Below the pieces are notes generated by a model. It saw only the letters and a program-made list of their open reading frames with translations, was not told the DNA's origin and did no database searches. From Sphingomonas sp. LaA6.9 (GTDB taxonomy: Bacteria; Pseudomonadota; Alphaproteobacteria; Sphingomonadales; Sphingomonadaceae), in assembly GCF_022601895.1 (NCBI RefSeq), contig NZ_JAKVIO010000008.1, positions 80,228-144,227 on the forward strand: a DNA stretch of 64,000 nucleotides, given 5' to 3'. Position numbers and translations under genes: made by a program. This document shows, piece after piece, positions 60,749-64,000 of the stretch; positions within the stretch are counted from its first letter, which is position 1; every line of letters starts with the position of its first letter.

Positions 60749-62283
60749 ATGTGGGCGACGAGCACAGCATTTCATGCTGGATGAAGGAGCTGCCGCGGCT
60801 GGCCGCAACGCCGCTACAGGCCGACACCATTTGCGACGTGGTCGTCGTTGGATCAGGGATCGCTGGTCTGTCCATCGCCTATGAACTGATGCGCGAGGGC
60901 CGGTCGGTCGTCGTCATCGATCGCGGGAAGATCGGGGCGGGTATGACCGCGCGAACCACGGCCCACCTGGCCTCAGCGCTCGACGACTATTATTCCGAGC
61001 TGATTGCGATCCACGGCGAAGACAAGGCGCGGCTTTACCATTCCAGCCAGGTTGCTGCGATCGACCGGATCGAGGCAATTTGCGACCGGGAACATATCGG
61101 TGCGGATTTCGCACGCGTCGACGGTTATCTTTTCGCGGCCCGTCCGGACGATCTTGGCGATCTCGAAACGGAACATGATGCTTGCAGCGCGCTGGGTATC
61201 GACGTCGCCTGGGTCGAACGCGCGCCGATTGGGGCCGTCGACACGGGAAAGGCCCTGCGCTTTTCACGGCAGGCCCGCATCCATCCCACCCGCTATCTCA
61301 CCGGCCTCGCGCACGCCGTGATAACAGGCGGTGGAACGCTTTATCGGGACACCGCCTATGTCGCTGACCGCGAGACCGACGATGGTGTCGAGATCGAAAC
61401 CGAAGCAGGGCCTCTTATTCGCGCGAAGGCCGTGGCGTTCGCGACCAATTCGCCCGTCAATAACCGGGTGACCGTCCACACAAAGCAGACGCCGATGCGC
61501 AGTTACGTCATCGCGGGCCGCGTGCCCGCGGGATCGGTCGCTGACGTATTGTTATGGGACAGCCTCGAGGCCTATCATTATGTTCGTATCCAGCCGCTCG
61601 ATGCGGTGCACGACCTCCTCATCGCGGGCGGCGAGGATCATCGTACCGGCGAGGCGAGCGATATGGAGGCCCGCTTCGCCGCCCTTGTCGAATGGACCCG
61701 TGAACATTTTCCCGAATTCGGGGAACCCGACTATCGATGGTCCGGACAAGTGCTCGAGCCGCTCGATTATATGCCCTATTGTGGTCGCAACCCCGGCAGC
61801 CGAAACATCTTTATTCACAGCGGGGATTCCGGTCAGGGCATGACGAACGGGGTTGCGGCGGCGCTTACGCTCGTCCCTTTGTTGCTCGACGCACCATCGC
61901 GCTTCGCCGATCTTTTCGACCCCGGACGCAAGCCCTTGACCTCGAGCGCTCCGTTGGCGGATTTCGTGAAAGGCCAGGCGGACGTTGCGCGCAACATGGC
62001 AGAATATGTCACACGCGGAGAGGTCGCGGCGGAGGACGAGATCGAAGCTGGTGCCGGGGCGATCATACGCCAGGGTTTGCACAAACGCGCTGTCTACCGG
62101 GACCCCCAGGGCGCGTTCGTGCGCCGGTCGGCGAGTTGCACCCATGCCGGCTGCATCGTCCACTGGAATCCGTTTGAACATTGCTGGGACTGCCCCTGTC
62201 ACGGGTCACAATTTGCCCCCGATGGGGCAGTGCTCAACGGACCTGCGATTCATCCGCTCGCGAGCGTCGACGAAGCGAGCTAG
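60745..62283 (+). CDS. FAD-dependent oxidoreductase with C-terminal Rieske [2Fe-2S] domain
   Basis: 512 aa. DAO-type FAD domain: CDVVVVGSGIAGLSIAYELM, GRSVVVIDRGKIGAGMTART near residue 55, and a second FAD contact (RNIFIHSGDSGQGMTNGVAA). The Rieske domain at the end has ligands Cys464/His466 (CTHAGC) and Cys482/His485 (CPCHGSQF). This fusion is known from a family of unassigned DAO-Rieske proteins. Coupled to the DUF1440-like gene; substrate unknown. Electrons could pass intramolecularly between FAD and the iron-sulfur centre. Confidence 0.92.
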   Translation: MNVGDEHSISCWMKELPRLAATPLQADTICDVVVVGSGIAGLSIAYELMREGRSVVVIDRGKIGAGMTARTTAHLASALDDYYSELIAIHGEDKARLYHSSQVAAIDRIEAICDREHIGADFARVDGYLFAARPDDLGDLETEHDACSALGIDVAWVERAPIGAVDTGKALRFSRQARIHPTRYLTGLAHAVITGGGTLYRDTAYVADRETDDGVEIETEAGPLIRAKAVAFATNSPVNNRVTVHTKQTPMRSYVIAGRVPAGSVADVLLWDSLEAYHYVRIQPLDAVHDLLIAGGEDHRTGEASDMEARFAALVEWTREHFPEFGEPDYRWSGQVLEPLDYMPYCGRNPGSRNIFIHSGDSGQGMTNGVAAALTLVPLLLDAPSRFADLFDPGRKPLTSSAPLADFVKGQADVARNMAEYVTRGEVAAEDEIEAGAGAIIRQGLHKRAVYRDPQGAFVRRSASCTHAGCIVHWNPFEHCWDCPCHGSQFAPDGAVLNGPAIHPLASVDEAS

Positions 62284-62359
62284 ATCTGCCCGCGCCCTTC
62301 TTTCGGCTGGATCCGCGATGACGCTGGACCCGACCGTTGCCCCGATCCGTCGGCAGGGC

Positions 62360-63016
62360 CTAAGCACCCGTCTGCGAATGAGGCGCTGCCACCGGCTTCG
62401 ATTCCGGGGACTCGCGTTGCCGCAGGAAGATCGAGAGAACTATAAGGACTGCGGTTGAAAGAAACTCGCTCTGCCAGTTCTGAAATGATTCAAACCAGAG
62501 CTGCGCAGAAAAGAGATAGGCGTGGATCGGTTCCGCCGTGTCCCCATGCTGCGCTGCTTCTGCGGCGGCGGCCTGGGCGCTGTAGACCAGGTGAAGCGTG
62601 AAGGAGGCCCCAAAGAGCATAAAGAGCACTATTCCCAACGAGCGCGCATAGAGCCAGCGCCACAGCGCTCCCGCGCGCAGGATTGCGGGCGCACCGGCTT
62701 TACGTGCCTGCTTCGCCAGATCGCCGTCGCGCAGCGGGGCATCTGGATCACGGGACTCTGCAGAGCCCCGCTGCATAAGCACGGCCGTGAGCATGACATA
62801 GGCCGACATTTGCAGGAACTCGCTCTCCCAGTTTTCGAACACGCTCGACAGGAACAGCGGATCGCGCAGAAAGGCCACGGGGCCGATTTCGGACTGATGA
62901 TGTCGGACCAGTTCCGAATTGTTGAAGTGCCATCCCGCCAGCCACTGACCGATCAGGCTGATCGCGAACAGCAACAACAATATCAGCGTGAGGCTATTGT
63001 CGCGCAGCAGACGCAT
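62360..63016 (-). CDS. DUF6766-like membrane protein
   Basis: 218 aa from ATG 63016, ribosome site gggag. First helix LTLILLLLFAISLIGQWLAG, then FENWESEFLQMSAYVMLTAV, LGIVLFMLFGASFTLHLVYS and FQNWQSEFLSTAVLIVLSIF. The repeated E/QNWxSEFL motif marks this family of short four-helix proteins. ATG 63040 is an alternative start. Function unknown; frequent next to stress genes. Confidence 0.8.
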   Translation of the reverse strand: MRLLRDNSLTLILLLLFAISLIGQWLAGWHFNNSELVRHHQSEIGPVAFLRDPLFLSSVFENWESEFLQMSAYVMLTAVLMQRGSAESRDPDAPLRDGDLAKQARKAGAPAILRAGALWRWLYARSLGIVLFMLFGASFTLHLVYSAQAAAAEAAQHGDTAEPIHAYLFSAQLWFESFQNWQSEFLSTAVLIVLSIFLRQRESPESKPVAAPHSQTGA

Positions 63017-63146
63017 GTCCGGCTCCCGTTCTTGAAACATCACACCCATGCAACGAACCACGGATGCGCCAGTTGCGCGCGGTGTGGATGGTCCGGCGCC
63101 CGAAGCGGGCTATGAGATCGAAGTGCGGATTGCCCCCGCTTACAGT

Positions 63147-63181
63147 AAAAAGGTGGCACTCCGATCAACCGGAATGCCACC
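63147..63181 (-). terminator. intrinsic terminator of the small acidic gene
   Basis: On the minus strand, 12-bp stem with one G-U pair (ggtggcattccg / cggagtgccacc) followed by ttttt, starting 22 bases after the stop at 63204. It supports real transcription of that small gene. Confidence 0.75.
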
Positions 63182-63203
63182 ATTTCTTTCAGAGAGGCGT
63201 GAA

Positions 63204-63413
63204 TCACTCGTCGGGCAATGCGCCGGCGATCCCAGGTTCAGGCGTGGCTCCGTCGTCCTCGCTTTCATACTCGCCGGAATCATCCTCTGCGGGATCTTCT
63301 TCATCTCCACGCTCGTCCTCGAAACCGTCATCGGGCCGAGCGCCGCCAGCCGTGTCTTCACGCTCGCGTTCCACATCTTGGCCCTGATCAAAACCTTCTC
63401 GATTGTCACCCAT
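63204..63413 (-). CDS. small highly acidic protein, 69 aa
   Basis: MGDNREGFDQGQDVERERED opens a strongly acidic, probably disordered protein (DERGDEEDPAEDDSGEYESE), ending IAGALPDE. The correctly placed terminator just downstream argues that it is real. No function recognised; such proteins may be DNA-mimic, salt-tolerance or stress proteins, but this is speculation. Confidence 0.6.
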   Translation of the reverse strand: MGDNREGFDQGQDVEREREDTAGGARPDDGFEDERGDEEDPAEDDSGEYESEDDGATPEPGIAGALPDE

Positions 63414-63745
63414 GATTTCCTCCGTAGGCCCACATGCTCAGGAGGTGAACAGGGTGGGGAGACCGGTGGTTCCCCGGGGTTGACCTCGATCAACACGAAT
63501 GTCGTGAACGGCGAAATCATATTGATGCGGGTTAAGATCGCCGATGGCTGGGGGCCGACAGGAGGCACGACGCAACTCAAACCCAATCCAGGACCGAGTC
63601 CAAATCCAAATCCAGTTCGAAGGCAGCAGGTGCGGCGGCCAATTCTTCGGCTCTCGGGATAAGTGCGGCGGCCGCGCCTCAAGTGGTCGCCGCTGATCAG
63701 GCCTTGCCAGCGAGCGCGCGCCTGAGCGCGCGGGCGCGAGGAGGA
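63414..63745. other. 332-bp spacer
   Basis: No gene identified. It contains a short run of cc-aaatcc repeats near 63599-63616 and ends before the DUF1989 stop codon. A plus-strand frame ends NPGPSPNPNPV, but it has no motif or start support. Confidence 0.4.
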
Positions 63746-64000
63746 TCAAGCCGGGTCGCGGTCCTTTCCGGCAGCAGCGATGATCTGGTAGTGGATCGGT
63801 TTGAAACTGCCATTGTTCGATTGCAGTGCGGAGCAAGCGGTTAGACCGATGACCAGATCCATCTGGGCCTCGAAAACGATCCGGTCGCCCGCGCGGCTGA
63901 GCGGCGGCTCGACTGTGAACGCACCCGTCTCCCCGTTTACGCGCACATTCATGAAGCAGTTGAACGCTGTGGGGATGGCGTCGGGCGCGACCCCGAATGG
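63746..64000 (-). CDS. DUF1989 / urea carboxylase-associated family protein, C-terminal part
   Basis: Minus-strand frame continues through the window end, so the 5' part is missing. Visible residues include PDAIPTAFNCFMNVRVNGET, EPPLSRAGDRIVFEAQMDLV and IGLTACSALQSNNGSFKPIH, with the conserved NCFMNV and TACSA Cys motifs of urea carboxylase-associated (UCA) proteins. The family is linked to urea or guanidine metabolism. Confidence 0.88.
   Translation of the reverse strand, partial: PFGVAPDAIPTAFNCFMNVRVNGETGAFTVEPPLSRAGDRIVFEAQMDLVIGLTACSALQSNNGSFKPIHYQIIAAAGKDRDPA

Noticed and set aside
63140..63682. 180-aa minus-strand open frame
   Set aside because: Overlaps the small acidic gene and its terminator in another frame; composition is random.

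Overview
The window is high-GC DNA with very dense coding, many overlapping ATGA start/stop pairs, three TonB-dependent receptors (two of them with an early DIVVTGSR motif), a lasso-peptide locus of the isopeptidase type and a luxR-luxI-phyH locus. Together these point to a sphingomonad (Alphaproteobacteria, Sphingomonadaceae: Sphingopyxis, Sphingobium, Novosphingobium or Sphingomonas). The genus cannot be fixed from the sequence alone.

Layout. 1-5.2 kb: end of a TonB receptor, an exported six-hairpin glycosidase and a GMC oxidoreductase. 5.2-15.9 kb: a stress or hypoxia-type block with a tandem STAS/SEC14-like protein, a beta-CASP RNase-like MBL protein, two universal stress proteins, a flavodoxin-fold quinone reductase, an Acg-like nitroreductase, a zinc alcohol dehydrogenase, Hsp20, and an exported isoaspartyl methyltransferase coupled to an APC permease. 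15.97-16.05 kb: a tRNA 3'-end fragment, a probable integration scar. 16.3-22.6 kb: dinB, then a tightly coupled trio (membrane TIR-repeat protein, orphan 198-aa protein, TPR-SLOG-like protein) and a Crp-type regulator. 23.5-26.2 kb: membrane-anchored LuxR-HTH protein, two small proteins, a RadC-like protein and a MarR-like regulator.

26.6-37.7 kb is the most interesting part. A complete lasso-peptide locus (45-aa precursor, fused B protein, cyclase C; and on the opposite strand an AtxE2-type isopeptidase, TonB receptor, FecR and ECF sigma factor) encloses a second RiPP module: a 71-aa Cys-containing peptide, a DUF692/MNIO oxidase and a partner protein. The expected logic is production and release of the lasso peptide, import through the TonB receptor with sigma/FecR signalling, and opening by the isopeptidase. 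The role of the embedded MNIO module is unknown.

38-44.3 kb: a glycine-rich exported protein, a subtilisin-like protease divergent from an ECF sigma/anti-sigma pair, a small nuclease-like lipoprotein and small proteins. 44.4-47.5 kb: luxR, then an overlapping luxI-phyH-gntR operon with a candidate lux box. 47.8-48.3 kb: two decayed gene tails (old yellow enzyme, NodT efflux protein). 48.9-59.9 kb: a catabolic block (acetamidase-like protein, MFS transporter, GlcG/HbpS-like protein, two FAH-family hydrolases, GST, AraC regulator, TonB receptor, VOC protein, alpha/beta hydrolase) for an undefined, probably aromatic or cyclic, substrate. 60.2-64 kb: DUF1440-like membrane protein, FAD-Rieske fusion, DUF6766-like protein, small acidic protein and the end of a DUF1989 protein cut by the window edge.
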